A DNA stretch of 64,000 nt from Prunus persica (GCF_000346465.2 NC_034010.1:11310558-11374557), one strand, 5' to 3'. Counted from the stretch's first letter, positions 37,245 to 49,876 are shown. Notes: generated from the letters alone by a model not told the origin. Program-made: numbers and translations.

Positions 37245-37436
37245 TGTTGTAAATGTGGAGTCCCCAAAATGCCCCCATGTGGAATCCCCAAATTGCCCCC
37301 CTCAAATGCCTATAAATAGGGCTTCTCCATTTGTAACAAAACATATAGAAACTGAACAAGAATCAGATCATGAATGAGAAAATCAGTCTCTCCTCTCTAT
37401 TCCAATTCTCTCCATTTTCTCTCTACATTTATAACA
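37245..37436 (+). repeat. 3' LTR of element 2
   Basis: 192 bp, preceded by the polypurine tract CCAAGGGGGAG (37234-37244) and followed by the target duplication TCATA. TATAAATA at 37311-37318. Confidence 0.95.
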
Positions 37437-37482
37437 TCATATGGTTTTTTATTTTTTTCGTTCTCGTGATATATTTCTTTAG

Positions 37483-38093
37483 ATCTTTGGACGGGCTGGG
37501 ACTCTGGGAGACCTCAATTCGACAAAAGTGGTGAAAGCATTATAATTACATCTCATGACAAAGTGGCCTACTATTTGCGGTTGCTGACAAGCCAACTTCC
37601 TATAGAAAGTCAGGTAGTAGGTACTTGTGTAGTTTAAGTGAGAGCTTAGAACATTATGTTATGTATGCAGCTAGGTTAGTCAGTGGGTGAGTTCCTCTTA
37701 TTCTTAATGTCAAGTACCTAGTTAGATTTTAGACAGTCGTTGCATTGCTAGGCCAAGGTATCATTGATCTGGATGTGCCATCGGGTACTTCATTTTACAT
37801 TGACATGCTGCAAAGAAACGTCCTCCATATGCTTAAGTTGTATGTTGTAAATGAAGTAGAATGGTGATATGATAACATTATTGTGTATTATAACTTTGAG
37901 TTTTCCACGTTTGTTTGTTTGAAATTATCTAAGGATATGTTAAGATGATTCACTATTCCATATTGTTCTTGAATTTTTCTCTATGCAGTTTATTAGTTCC
38001 TTGAACGACAATTTAAATGCAGAGGTGGCACTTGGTATTGTCACCAATGTCAAGGAAGCTTGTACATCAGAGGAAGACGTCTTCGATAGCTAA
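37483..38093 (+). pseudogene. Brr2/ASCC3-type DExH helicase fragment (two exons)
   Basis: Large Ski2-like helicases of the Brr2/ASCC3 group remodel RNA-protein complexes. Exon 37483-37613 reads IFGRAG, then after a short insertion and frame change [20 protein letters not shown] and [15 protein letters not shown]. It has a TTTCTTTAG acceptor and a GTAGTA donor. Exon 37989-38093 follows a TATGCAG acceptor and reads FISSLNDNLNAEVALG and TNVKEAC, then leaves the family and stops. This is helicase motif VI (GRAGRPQ) and the start of the following domain. Motif VI is disrupted, so the fragment is dead. Element 2 lies only 41 bp upstream, in what was probably an intron. Confidence 0.85.
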
Positions 38094-38905
38094 GATCATG
38101 ATGACATCATCAGTGTTTTAAGGATTCCTGAAGTGTTTTACCTTCGGCAGACTATGGGTTTGTATGGGGGGACCAATTCCCCAATAAAGAATGTGCTTGG
38201 TTGATTATGGTACAAACAATTTGCGTTATACTTGCCGTACTGTAGGTCTTTAGAGTTTGTTGATAAACTAGATTATGCTTATATGAGGAGTCTCTTTCAC
38301 CACGTTTTCGTTCGGGAAGGTTGGAAATTTGTCTTTTCATATTTTTCTGGTCATATAAATGTAGTGTTGTGGCGTTAACCATCTCTACTTATATTTGCTT
38401 CAAGTTTTGTGCATGATTATAAGTATGATTGGTATCAAAGGGCATTCCAGATGCGTCTGTATTGCACCAAATGTGTCTGTATCGCCCTGTTAATTGAAGA
38501 TGAAATTGGTACGATAGTCCAAACATTTTCTGTTTCCTCTAATTTCTCATACCAAAAGTGAATTTTGAGTATGCTTTCTTAATTTACCTAATAATTAGGG
38601 GCTTTGGCACCGACACGTATAAACATTTGCGAAATGGCCTGTTTATTTAAATCCTATAAAACTGGAACCTATAAATTTATCTTATCACATGCCTATCACT
38701 CTTTTTTCAGTTGCTCTCTCAAATCATTTTCTCTCTTTGTCTGGTCTTATTTTTTGTTATGCGAAACCTTAAAGAAATTCCACCTACACCAACCCTAGTG
38801 AGTCCCTAGCCAAGCTCGTAGTTGACCTCCACAACAAAGCCACAGTCCTAATCCGTATTTTTTGACAACCAAAAGCAAAAGTGTCTTTGAAGAAGCACCT
38901 AGGTC
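38094..38905. other. Intergenic, no gene seen
   Basis: Unremarkable DNA up to the target duplication of element A. No domain recognised. Confidence 0.45.
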
Positions 38906-38910
38906 ACTTC

Positions 38911-39526
38911 TGTTTGTGCAAATAATCTCGCGGGAGAATGTTCGCTTCTAGATCCTTTGCCCTTTGATCTTCCTTCTTTCTTTTCCTCGATTTCTGTAAA
39001 AAAGACTAGAGTAAATAGACCACACCCGGGGGTTGTTGGCCAAAGGCCCTCTGATGCCTAAGTTAGTTCGAGTGTTTGTAGGAAAACAATAGCTAACAGA
39101 AGGTTACAAAGATGTATGTATGGTATGAACCGGGCGGCCAGAGCCATGTTGAGAAAATATGGAGAGTGGAGAGTGGAGAGGGAGAGAGCTTTGGGTATTT
39201 TTCTCGGGTATTAGGAGTAGGTTTAGATGTAGGTTTTTTGAAGTACCTTGAATGATGAATGAAGTCATCTATTTATAGGAACCTCAGGGCTAGGGTTTCG
39301 TAGAGAATAAACTCTTATTAGGAGGAGTTTATTCTTTACCCAAATTCTTAGAGATTGAGTCGGACTTGATTATATCTCCTTATAAATAAAGACAATATCC
39401 TATAATTAAGATATTATCCCTATTAATTAGTTGGCGAAATAAATTATTTCAATTAATTAATTTAAGGGATAAGCTTCTTTTCCACGTGGCGTGCTGTGAT
39501 TGGAGACGAAAATATTTGCTCTTACA
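38911..39526 (-). repeat. 3' LTR of element A
   Basis: Plus-strand TGTTTGTGCAAATAATC...GCTCTTACA, 616 bp, with the polypurine tract (AAGCTAGGGGGCATT on the minus strand) at its right edge. Confidence 0.92.
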
Positions 39527-39738
39527 AATGCCCCCTAGCTTCTGCATGGCGCTTGTGTGGCATATAGGAGATGAAATTATTTTTCGGGCTCTCCAACTAT
39601 GTCTGGGCTTTCTTCTGTGAGTTGGACTCCTTTTGCAGATCGGATTCCCAATTGGAGTAAGCTTCTGACTGTTCTTGAAGTTGGATTCCCAGTAGGAATG
39701 AGCTTGCAATTCCTTCTTGACCCGGGTTGTCCAACCTG

Positions 39739-41544
39739 TATAAATACAGGGCTTCTCTTCACTTTTTCTCACATCGCAAACTTAACTTCTCTACTTTCTA
39801 GCTTGAGAAAGATCTTGGAGAATTTGTATTGCTTGTCAATGAGAGGAGTTTCCGTGCATCCCAAAGTAAGTCGAGCACTTAAATATATATATATATATAC
39901 TTCTTTTTTTTCCTGACTTTTGGCAGCAAGGTTGTGGTCCAGCATGAGTTGCAAGTCAGTGGGCAAGCGCTGACAAAATCTGGAATAGAGCTAGCAAGGC
40001 CAACATTAGCTTAAAGGCCTAGAGCTGGTCGAAATTAGACATGCATACACTGGCTGTTGAGCTATTATCTTAAGGAAGTCGATAGACTACCCCCTACCGA
40101 GGATGTCGAGAGATTGAAGCAGGATGGTCCGGACCCTGATGATCTGCCCGCTGGACAGGAGGAGTGTTCTGTTGAACTCCCCTCAAAGAGGAAGGTTGAT
40201 GTCAAGTCTTCGAGAACTCAAGCTACTTCTTCACAGGCGAGGAATGTGTCTTAATTAAGGAAGAAGCCAAAGCTCCCTTATACAGGGAAGGCCCAAGTAG
40301 GAGTTGTTCATTTGTCATCTTCTAGGGTCAAACATCTCGTTGGTGCAGATAGCAAGAAGATTGGCGGTATGCGCAACCAGTGGTGGGAAAGCCAAAGCAG
40401 TCCGTGCGCGATCTAGTTCACTTGTTGAGAGGTAAAAAGACGCAGATATTCCTTTCTGAAGTTTGGGTCATTTACACCAGTGGAAGAGTGGAGGTCGATC
40501 TGGGAGGTATGCTCATCCATTCAACCATCATGATCCAGCTGTTGAGTCACGAGCAGTTAAGTGTGGAGTTGATTCGTCGTTGCCAAGTCCTTTGGAAGTG
40601 AGGTTGGCAGAGGCTAGGAAAGCAAGAGAGTCATCCTCTCAGGTGAAAGGTTCTTCTGCAACTTCAGCGACTGACCCAGTGGTGGACAGGTCTAGGCCTG
40701 CAGCAGGGGATGCAGGCGTGTCTGATCTGCTCAGGACGCACTTTCTATCAAGTCCATCCGCTTGTGTTAAGCTGGTTGATCAAATCATTCAGGCTGGCGA
40801 TCTTGGTACTTTTTCAAGCGTTTCCTTGGAAAAACAAAGGGAAGCAATATTTCATCTGCTTCAAAAGGGAGTAAGTTTTGCTGCTAAGACCATTTGGAAC
40901 TCATCTGCTGTTGCCCCCTCTTTTGCCCAGCTCAATGAGTTGGAGAGAAAGAATGCCAAGCTAGTTAGCAATCTTTTTGCCTAACATACCCATTATGAGA
41001 AGAAGACGTATGATTTAAGGGCGATGATATCAAAGCTGAAGAGTTCCCTTGCTGAGAAGGATTCCGAGCTTAGCTCTTCTACTGCTGACTTGGATAGTCG
41101 AAAAGATGCTTATTTCCATCTTGAATGCAAGAATGCCGACATCTCTCTCAGTAATGACAAGCTTTTGGCTAGATTTTGCGCTTATCGTAAGTCTGCTGAA
41201 GAATCCAAGTTCGAAGCTACCGTGGATGTGTACAAGCTGGGCTACTTGGACTGCACAAATGGAAGTGATCCCTTTTATGCCATTAGAGATGAAGCATTGA
41301 GATGCTCTGTCCTAACTTGCTCCATGTGCAAAGTGAGCATGTTAATGCTGTGAATATAGAAGGAGCTGAAGGGCAGGTGGCTGAAAAGGTGATAGTTGAA
41401 GAGGATTGAGCAGAGGAGGATGCAGCTGATGAGGTGGGGACAGACATTACGGATCAGGCATGTGGAGCTGCTGAGAGTGTGGCTGATCAGGTGGATGCTG
41501 AAGAGGCTGCAGATCAGGGATCTCCTGCTGGCGTCTCGGAGTAG
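39739..41544 (+). pseudogene. Antisense ORF unit of element A (broken)
   Basis: A TATAAATA box (39739-39746) just inside the 3' LTR starts a transcription unit opposite to gag-pol. About 100 bp later come an ATG reading MRGVSVHPK, a strong donor (AAA/GTAAGT) and a pyrimidine-rich acceptor (TTTTGGCAG, near 39927). The main frame reads PPTEDVERLKQDGPDPDDLP, VKHLVGADSKKIGG, LEVRLAEARKARESS, LRTHFLSSPSACVKLVDQI and a Leu/Glu/Lys-rich coiled coil, ending at 41542-41544 with an acidic tail. TAA at 40252-40254 and further frameshifts break it. Function unknown; antisense extra ORFs in this position are known in Tat-lineage elements. Confidence 0.7.
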
Positions 41545-41769
41545 ATGAAAACTCCTTTATTTCTTTTCATATTTTGTAGTCTGCTTTTTGTTTATAATAA
41601 TTGGTCTTGTTTAACTATTTTCTTTTTGTTTGAACTTGGCCGGTTGGTCACTTTGCTATGGAAATTTTAGTTATTATTTTTTCAACTTTAATTTGCATAT
41701 TGACTGGTGAATTGCTTGAGTAATCGGCTAGTGTCTTGGCTGTACCTTTCCCTTAAGATATTGACAAAA

Positions 41770-42420
41770 GCCAGGATCCCCTTTGAGGGACTCCGGGCGT
41801 ATCAGCATCTCCCGGAGGATGCTTTGATTGTCGCCCTGTGTCTCCCTTAGGAAGCTTCTTATGAACAACTGTATGACTATCCTGCCCCCTTAGGAAATAG
41901 ATAGGAACCTAGATACTTCCCTCAGGAAGCATGGATACCTGCTTTAGGAAATTCCTAGCGCACCCTGCATCTCCTTGAGGATGCGTATTTGCGGGCTGCG
42001 TCTCTCGAAGGACGCTTCTTTGTGGGCTGCGTCTCTCTAAGAACGCTTTTGATCGTCACCCTGTATCTCCCGAAGGACGCTGATTATAAGCAACTACATG
42101 ACTATCCTCCCCCTTTTAGGAAACGAATAGGAACTTAGATACATCCTAGCACACTATGCGTCTCCCTAATGACTCTTCTTTGCGGATTATGTCTCTTGAA
42201 GGTAGCTTCTGGTCATCGCCCTGTGTCTCCTTTAGGATGCTTCTGATGGGCAACTGTATGACTATCCAGCCCTCCTTAGGAAATGGATAAGAACCTTGAT
42301 ACCTCACTCAAGAAGCATGGAGACCTCCTTTAGGAACCATAAGGAAGCTTCTTTGCGGGCTGCGTCTCCTGTAGGATGCTTCTGGTCGTCGCCCTGCGTC
42401 TCCCGAAGGACGCTGCTTTT
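41770..42420. repeat. Degenerate tandem repeats between pol and the antisense ORF (element A)
   Basis: Repeated CTGCGTCTCCC-TTAGGA-CGCT and GACTATCCTGCC-CCCTTAGGAAA blocks, homologous to 53160-53960 in element B. Confidence 0.8.
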
Positions 42421-42536
42421 GGGTAACTGTCTTTTTTATGTGTGGCGCATTCTGAAATTTGCAGTAGTTGCTTTTCTTCTTCAGAAATGTGTAGGGCTCA
42501 GTCATTTGATGGGGACTGAGCAGATAGGAGGAAGCG

Positions 42537-45500
42537 TCATAGATAATATCTTTGGAGGTGGCAGGCATTCCATTGTCGTGAAATATCCTTCCCTTCCATA
42601 GTGTCAATTGCATAGCTTTCTCTGCCCCAATTGGGCTTCATCTTTTTGGACTCTTGTCTTTGTGTAGCGATTAAGGTCTTTCTTAGCACAAGGTCGCCTG
42701 GTTGAACTTGTCTGATATTGGCTCTTTTGTTGTAGTAAGACTTCAACCGCTGCTGATAGGAGGCGACTCAGACAATGGCCTTCTCACGCTCACCTTCAAG
42801 TAAGTCAAGGTTAAGCTTCACTTGCTTAGAGTTCTGCTTAATACTGCCCCTTCAATGCCTACGTAAGGGACAGTGACGTGACGGAGAATGATTGCTTCAG
42901 TTCCATATGTGACGGAAAACGGGGTTTCGCCAGTTGATCTTCGTTTGGTGGTGCGATAAGCCCATAGTACTCCAGGGGGCTCATTTACCCATTTTCCCTC
43001 GGCGTCATTTACTCTCTTCTTTTGACAATCCAGAATTATTTTGTTAGATGCCTCGTCCTGGCCATTACCCTGAGGATATCTCGGGGGTAGACAAATGTTG
43101 CTTGATACCATATTTTTTGAAGAAGACGGTGATCTGCTTGCCGATGAATTATGAGCCATTGTCGGTAATTAGTGATTGTGGGTAGCTAAATCGGCAGATG
43201 ATGTTTCTCTAGATAAATTGTTCCACATCAGCTTCTTTAGTAGATGATAGAGCTTCGGCCTCAATCCATTTAGTAAAGTAGTTAGTTGTGACGATCATCA
43301 TTTCTTTTTTGGCATGTGCCGTTGGCATGGGCTCACTAAGTCGATGGCCCATTGCATGAAAGGCTACAGACTGCTCTGCGGATGATAGATTTTGGTAGGC
43401 AGGTTAGGAATTGGTTTGAACTGTTGGTAGCAATCACATCTTTTGACATATTCAGTGGAGTCATGGCGCATGGTAGGCCAGAAATAGCCTATGTTTAGAA
43501 CCTTCTTTGCGAGTGACCTGCCCCAGATTGGTTGCCACACTCGCCGTTGTGAATTTTGCAGAGGACCTCAAGTGTTTGAGGGTATTTTATGTACTTGAGA
43601 TGAGGGCCGGAGTATGATTTACGAATGAGCTTGTCGCCTAGCATGTAGTATCTCGCGAATTTTGCTGGATCTTCCTAGCTTCAAACTTATCCGTTTGCAG
43701 ATTTCCATTCACCAAGTAGTCAATGATGGGGTCTTACTAGCTAGGGTCTTCATCAATCTGCATTGAGTTGATTGGCTCTATTTCTTCCATGCTTAGCCGG
43801 TCAAGGTGTTCGACTAGGATGGAGCGTCTAAACTGGGTGTCCAGCGCTGATCCTAGACTCGCCAATGCATCTGCATGAGTGTTCTCTGCCCATGGTACTT
43901 GTTGGATGGTGAAAGTAGAGAATTCTTTCAAAAGCCCTTGGACCATTCTTGGATGTTTTGCCATGTACTCGCCTGAGGCTTGATTCGCAATCAGCTGGGA
44001 GTTTGAGTAGATGGGGAGCAATGCCTCATGTTCTGCCTCATTGTTTGAAGCAGGAAAGCCTAGTGTGATGGCTTGTTCCAACAAAGTCCCGTCTGCCTAT
44101 ACTCCTTTGTGATTTGATACTCCATCTACATGCAACTGCAACATGTCGTTAGGCAAGTTTGAATTCGTGGGGGAGGTATCGTCTGTTTTTTCCTTGCTTT
44201 TCGTGACTAGCTTCTCTTCTTCGGCTGTCGGAGTAAACTCTACAACAACATCTGCTAAAGCTTGAGCTTTTATAGTAGTCTTCAGCCGGTAGAGGAGGTC
44301 GTATTTACTGAGTTCGATAGCCCATTTCATAAGTCGCTGAGAGGCGTTGGGGCTATGGAGGATCGATCTCAAAGGAAATTTTGTTATGACAATTATCCGG
44401 TGTGCTTAATAGTAGGGCCTTAGTTTTCTCGCTGAAACCACAAGCGAAAAAAATGAGCTTTTTCATTTTCAGATAGCGAGTCTTTGCATCGAGGAGAGCT
44501 TTTGAAGTGTAGAATATTGGATGTTATGCCCCCAGCTCTTCTCGAATGAGAGCTGAGTCGGACACCACCAGGTAGATGTACAAATTTTCACATGGTATCG
44601 GTTTTGAGAGTAGGGGAGGTGACGTGAGGTAGGTTTTCAAGTTTTGAAAGGTTACTTCGCACTCGTCATCCCACTTGTCCTTGTGTCCTTTCTTAATGGC
44701 TTTAAAGAATGGTCTGCATTTGTCGGTAGATCTCGAGAGGAATCGGTTGAGAGCTGCTGCTCTACCCGTTAGACTTTGTATCTCTTTTATTATGGCAAGT
44801 GACTTCATGTTGAGTATAGCCTTGATTCCTCTTTGGGTGACTAAGTATCCCAAGAATCGGCCGAACGAGACTCCAAATGTGCATTTGTTAGGGTTTAACT
44901 TCATATTGTATTTTCAGAATAGGCTAAAAGCCTCGGTAAGTTTTTTGATGTGGTCTGCTCACTAGGGAGCTTTGACTAACATGTCGTCTAAGTAAACCTC
45001 TATAGTTTTACCGATTTGCTCCTTGAAAATTTTGTTTACTAGCATTTGGTAGGTTGCTTCGGCGTTCTTCAGCCCAAAGGGCATGACTTTGTAGCACTAT
45101 GTACCTCTTTCGATGATAAGGAGGTCTTTGCCTTGTCGTCTTCATGCATCATGATTTGATTGTAGCTGGAGTAGGCATCCATGAAGCTTAGCAGTTAATT
45201 GCCGGAGGTTGAATCCACGAGCTGATAAATTCTTGACAGTGGAAAGTTGTCTTTAGGGCATGCCTTGTTAAGGTCAGTGTAGTCGACGCACACTCTTCAT
45301 AGGCATTTATCTTTCTTTGCTACTAGAACAACGTTCGCCAGCCATTCTGAGTAGGAGAGTTCTTCAATGAAACCGGCAACTAAGAGCTTGTTAATCTCAG
45401 CTTCAATGATGGCAACTCGCTCGGGGGTGAAGTTGTTTCTCTTCTGCGCTACCGGCTTGATAGCTGGGTTGACGTGTAGGCGATGACAAATGATATGGTG

Positions 45501-45731
45501 ATCGATGCCTAGCATGTCAAATGGTGACCATGCAAATACGTTTTTTTGTTCTGGAGGAAGACTGCAAGCTCTGCCTTTTCCTCCTGACTTAGGTTCGATC
45601 CAATCCACGCTTTTCTTTCTAGCTTGTCAGGATCAAGAGGTACTAGCTCGACGTCCTGTTCAAACTTCCATCCTTCTTCAGGAGAGACTTCCGGACGGAT
45701 TCCCTCGACTTGGTCATGATTCTTTGATTGC
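42537..45731 (-). pseudogene. Pol remnant of element A (RT, two RNase H, integrase)
   Basis: Fragments in order: IICHRLHVNPAIKPVAQKR and YSEWLANVVLVAKKDK (RT start), KLNPNKCTFGVSFGRFLGYL, GRAAALNRFLSRSTDKCRPF (RT thumb), LYIYLVVSDSALIREELGA (first RNase H), LQLHVDGVSNHKG and [11 protein letters not shown] (second, archaeal-type RNase H), [17 protein letters not shown] (integrase catalytic Glu region) and the C-terminal MEGKDISRQWNACHLQRYYL. The segment directly follows the in-frame UAG at 45732-45734. Stops and deletions are numerous. Confidence 0.9.
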
Positions 45732-45734
45732 TAT
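45732..45734 (-). other. In-frame UAG with leaky context, element A
   Basis: Minus strand CAA-TAG-CAA-TCA-AAG fits the UAG-CAR-YYA readthrough consensus and stands between the protease and RT frames, as in element B. Confidence 0.75.
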
Positions 45735-48505
45735 TGGGGAGTAGTCATTCCCTTTCCTTTATGGTCTACTCAGCAGTTAAGAACAGGACCTGCTTTCTCC
45801 TCGGCTTGTTCTACTCCCTTTATATCTGCCTGATTCACATGGAGGAACCGTATTTGCTTGCTTCTCTTCAGCCTTTAAGCTAAGCATTTCCTCCCCATTG
45901 CCTGATCACTATTGATCTGGCAGACTCCACCCTGGGGATTGGGTAGCGAATTTTTTGATGTGTGGCGGAGGTGATGGCGTTGATCTTGCCAATCCATGGT
46001 CTGCCCAGAATGCCATTGTAGGGTAAGACTTCATCAATGACCATGAACATTTGCGAGCTGATTACAGGTAGGGAGTAGACGCTAAGATCTACTATGCCCA
46101 CGATAACCGTTGTTGTGCCATTGAAGCCGATTAGCGACTTGGCTGATTTATTGATTTTTATCTCTAAGTCTATCTATTGGATGACTGTCAATTGTAGGAT
46201 ATTGTCTGTGCTGCCTTCGTTTGCATGAATTCGGTCGACCATGACCTAAGCGATTTGAATGCTAATGACAATGGCGTCGTTGTGTGGCAGATCGAGGCCG
46301 ATTAGATCTTTCTTTTGTAAGCCAATCACGGGATAATCTTCTGCTAGTGGGAGGCTAGTTGAGACTTGGGAGATCACAGTGGCCTGTGTAATCTTCCCCT
46401 TCTTTTCTCTGCTAGTTAGCCCGGAATCCTCGGAGTCAGCTAGGATTGTGTTAATCCTTATGACCTTCTGGGGTGGCTCCTTGGCAGTATCACTATCCTC
46501 AATCTGTTGGATGACCTGCTTCGTAATGAACTCCATATTGTGACATTCACTCACGAGTTCTTCGTGGTGTGCTTTCCAAGCAAAGCAGTTATTCGTTTTG
46601 TGCCAGCGCATCGCATGGAAGGCACAATATTTTCTAGTATCCTTCTTGTCTGGATCTCCCCTCAAAGGTGGCAGTCTTCTTACCCAAGGCTTGTCCTTTA
46701 CTTGGGCTAAGATTTGATGTATGGGGATGAGAACTTGGTGTAGTTCTTCTTCACCGTAGTGTTTTCTTGTAGGGGCAACCTGTACTTGTCTTTGTTCCTG
46801 CTGCTAAGCCGGTCACTTCTTTGGCCTGCCTGCTCGGTCGGTTGATCTTTTTGCTCGGTAGACTTCAACACGGCGATTCGATCGTCGTCCCAGAGCGCAT
46901 AGCGTTCCACGATCATTCGCGATAGTCAGCTCGTGGTATAAGTCGTGTTCAGCTGGAAGACCTTTCTTGAATGCAGAGGACACGATTCGGTCATCGCACC
47001 ATACAATGTTGACTTTTTCTGCTTTGAATCTCTTAATGTAATCTCGAAGGGATTCATCGGGCTTTTTGCGCAGGTTGTATAGGTGGTTAGGGTTCTTCTT
47101 AATCGTCCAGTTAGAAGTATATTCCATGGTGAAGACGAAAGCAAGCTCTTTGCAGCTGCTGATCGACCCGGATGGCAAGGTGTGGAACCAGTCCTGAGTT
47201 GCTCATCGCAAAGTCATTGCAAAACCTTGCACATTAAAGCGTTTTTGGCCTTGTAGAGGATCATAATGTTTTTGAAGTGCTTCTGATGGCTATCGAGATA
47301 GGAATCCCCCTTGAAGCACATGAAAATGGGCATTGAGAATCGCTTTGGGAGAGCAACCTACTCAATTCGGCCGTGAAAGGTGAGGAGTTTGCTTGGTCTA
47401 CCTCCATGCGTAGTGCATCTTAGAAATTTTCGCCAATCCTAATGTCTCAAAGTCGGTTACTTACAAGCTTCTTAATGTCTTCCTCACACATGGCTGGTCA
47501 GTCACGTTGATGACCATCACGATTTAGGTGACGCTGATTGACTTTGTCATTGGTTCGCAAGGGTTGACCTTCTCGATTGTCCTACCTAGGGGGCATGTTG
47601 GTGGACTGCGCTTGCGAGGGATTTTATGTATCTTGTCGACAGGTATTGGTTCTTTGGGAGTCGGCAACAGAGCGCCTTTCTTCACGATCCTCATTACGAG
47701 GGTCGTCAGGTTAACCTCCCTGAGGGCCTAGCCTTTCGTGAACATTTCCCTGCAGACCCAGGTAGGAGTGGATGTCAAGTCGTGGGCCCATCCTTTTTCG
47801 CACTTTGGTCCTTGAGTTCAATCTAGATGAGAGACCTCATCTGCTTTAGTATGGCTTACAGATGCTTTTGACATGTCGGCAGGCTGACTGCATTGTTGTC
47901 CCTCTCATTGTCTGCTGACTCCTGCTCGACCTGCTTGGTACCCATTGAATTGCCCATCGGCGCGTTCATCCATCCTTCTCTCTTCGCCCTGTTGTCTAAG
48001 GCCAAGGTTTTGGTCATCCATTTTCTGAGTTAGCTGGTCAACTCTCAGATTAAGGTCTACTTGACTTCGTGGACTGGGAGGAAAGAATTGTGTGGAGCCC
48101 AATTGCATACGAGCTAGGGTTTCATTGGAGGTGTACGTGGGAGTGTGTCGAGCGTGCAGGCAATGGAGGGAATGACTGAAGTTACTCCAAGATTAGGCCA
48201 AAGTCGGTGGTGGTGGTAGTGAGCCCACCCTAATGAGAGGTTCCACCATGCTCGGTGGTGGTGCTATGAAGGTGGCTAGATCTAGCCACGGGGCCTTGAG
48301 ATGGTACTACGACTGGAAAGGTCAGTGTGATGGTCCCAGCTGCGGGTCCGGTAGGTGGCACGGTGGTTCCAGCCACATGAGGTGGCTGTTGTGGTGAGGC
48401 AGCAAGGGTTTGTTGTGGGTTCATGATGGCGAGATGTGGTGGTGCCACCATGTCTATCGCGGGACCGTGGGAGGAGTGACTTTGGGCCGTCGCTGATTGA
48501 GCCAT
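45735..48505 (-). pseudogene. Gag-protease remnant of element A
   Basis: Readable gag blocks: MAQSATAQSHSSHGPA (48505), DLNLRVDQLTQKMDDQ, LYNLRKKPDESLRDYIKRF (capsid), KDTRKYCAFHAMRWHKTNNC (zinc-knuckle-like), then protease-region blocks PLAEDYPVIGLQKKDLIGLD and FMVIDEVLPYNGILGRPWIG. The upstream ATG matching element B's gag start is followed by a TGA at codon 3. Many indels. Confidence 0.88.
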
Positions 48506-48640
48506 TACAGCGGTCTTACTTCTAGTTCGCTTGCTTCAAACCATGGTTGTTTGGAAGGCTTAGGTAGATTGGAAAATAGGAGGAACGGATTTCTTGAGCA
48601 CGTGTTGAGTATAACTCGTGCTCTCAATGAAAGCACCAAA

Positions 48641-49280
48641 TGTTTGTGCAAATAGTCTCGCGGGAGAATATTCACTTCTAGACCCTTTGCCCTTTGATCT
48701 TCTCCCTCTTCCTCGATTCCCGTAAAAAAAGATTGGAGTAAATAGACCATACCTGGGGGGTGTTGGCCAAAGGCCTTCTGATGCTTAATTTAATTTGAGT
48801 GTTTGTAGGAAAACAATAGCTAACAAAAGGGCACGGAGATGTATGTATGGTGTGAATCAGGAGACCGAAGCCGTGTGGAGAAAATATGGAGAGTGGAGAG
48901 GGAGAAAGCTTTGGGTATTTTTCTCGGGTATTAGGAGTAGGTTTAGATGTAGGTTTTTTGAAGTACCTTGAATGATGAATGAAGTCATCTATTTATAGGA
49001 TCCTCGGGCTAGGGTTTCGTAGAGAATAAACTCTTATTAGGAGGAGTTTATTCTTGACCCAAATTCTTAGAGATTGAGTCGGACTTGATTATATCTCCTT
49101 ATTAGGATAATATCTAGATTAATGATATTATCTTATTAAATAAAGATAATATCCTATGATTAAGATATTATACCTATTAATTAATTGGCCAAATAAATTG
49201 GTTCAATTAATTAATTTAAGGGATAATATTCTTTTCCTCGTGGTGTGCTGTGATTGGAGAAGAAAATATTTGCTCCCATA
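48641..49280 (-). repeat. 5' LTR of element A
   Basis: 640 bp. Its outer end is CCCATA instead of CCCACA. Just inside, at about 48628-48640, is the TTTGGTGCTTTCATT segment expected at a gypsy primer-binding site. Confidence 0.92.
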
Positions 49281-49285
49281 ACTTC

Positions 49286-49876
49286 CATTCTAGAGTAGTA
49301 GTCTCAAACGATATGAATTCAGTCCAAAACATTTCAATTAAAATAGTTGATATTCGAAAAATATATGTTGTTTATATCAACAATTGTTATTCACAAGATT
49401 TAAATTCATGAGCTACTAAAGTAAAGACTGAATGCTACTAAACCAAACGGTCATTCATGATTTATATAACCTGTAACAATAAAATAAAAAATAAAAAAAA
49501 AAACAGGTCAAAAGTGAAATAGGTGCTTGTGATAAGAAAGCTAAGAACAAAACTGCAGTTCTTGTTTTGATTGAGTCAACTTCATGAGCTTGAATTGCTC
49601 CCATAACCGGGAGCTGTTGTTTTACAGGGAAAAGATGTAGATGGAAATTGAAACCCCGTTGACATATAAACAAAGACTTTGGTAGTTGCTAGTCTAATCT
49701 AAACCGCAAAGGATTTGATGTTTTGCTTTTAGACTCGGCATTTGATGTTAGACCCAAGTCCCTATTACTGACAGACAGCTTTGTTAGTTCCATTCCATGA
49801 GGATGCTACCATTCGTAGCTTCAAAACTGAGAATGATATATATCACATACATTCATGTTACCCTATTTGTTACAAC
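49286..49876. other. 3' flank of the URB2-like gene, no other gene seen
   Basis: AT-rich DNA between element A and the URB2 stop codon, probably containing the 3' UTR. No feature recognised. Confidence 0.45.

Larger units (their letters stand above)
30846..37436 (+). mobile_element. LTR element 2: non-autonomous, gene-capturing LTR retrotransposon
   Basis: 6591 bp with 192-bp LTRs (three mismatches) and a perfect target duplication TCATA (30841-30845 and 37437-37441). Order: 5' LTR, primer-binding site, captured VIK N-terminus, unidentified fragment, captured small membrane protein, AT-rich repeats, 78-bp repeats, repeated 3' motif, polypurine tract, 3' LTR. There is no gag-pol. From 32638 to 37244 it is homologous to element 1 read in reverse, while the 5' parts are unrelated. 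LTR sequences share only ends and layout with element 1, so the two belong to one structural family rather than one recent subfamily. Confidence 0.9.
38911..49280 (-). mobile_element. Ty3/gypsy Tat-type element A (old, decayed)
   Basis: 10.37 kb with LTRs at 38911-39526 and 48641-49280 and a perfect target duplication ACTTC (38906-38910 and 49281-49285). Layout on the minus strand: 5' LTR, gag, protease, UAG, RT, RNase H, second RNase H, integrase, repeats, antisense unit, polypurine tract, 3' LTR. The LTRs differ by many substitutions and by a roughly 30-bp indel in the AT-rich part. All coding regions carry stops, frameshifts and deletions. Confidence 0.93.
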
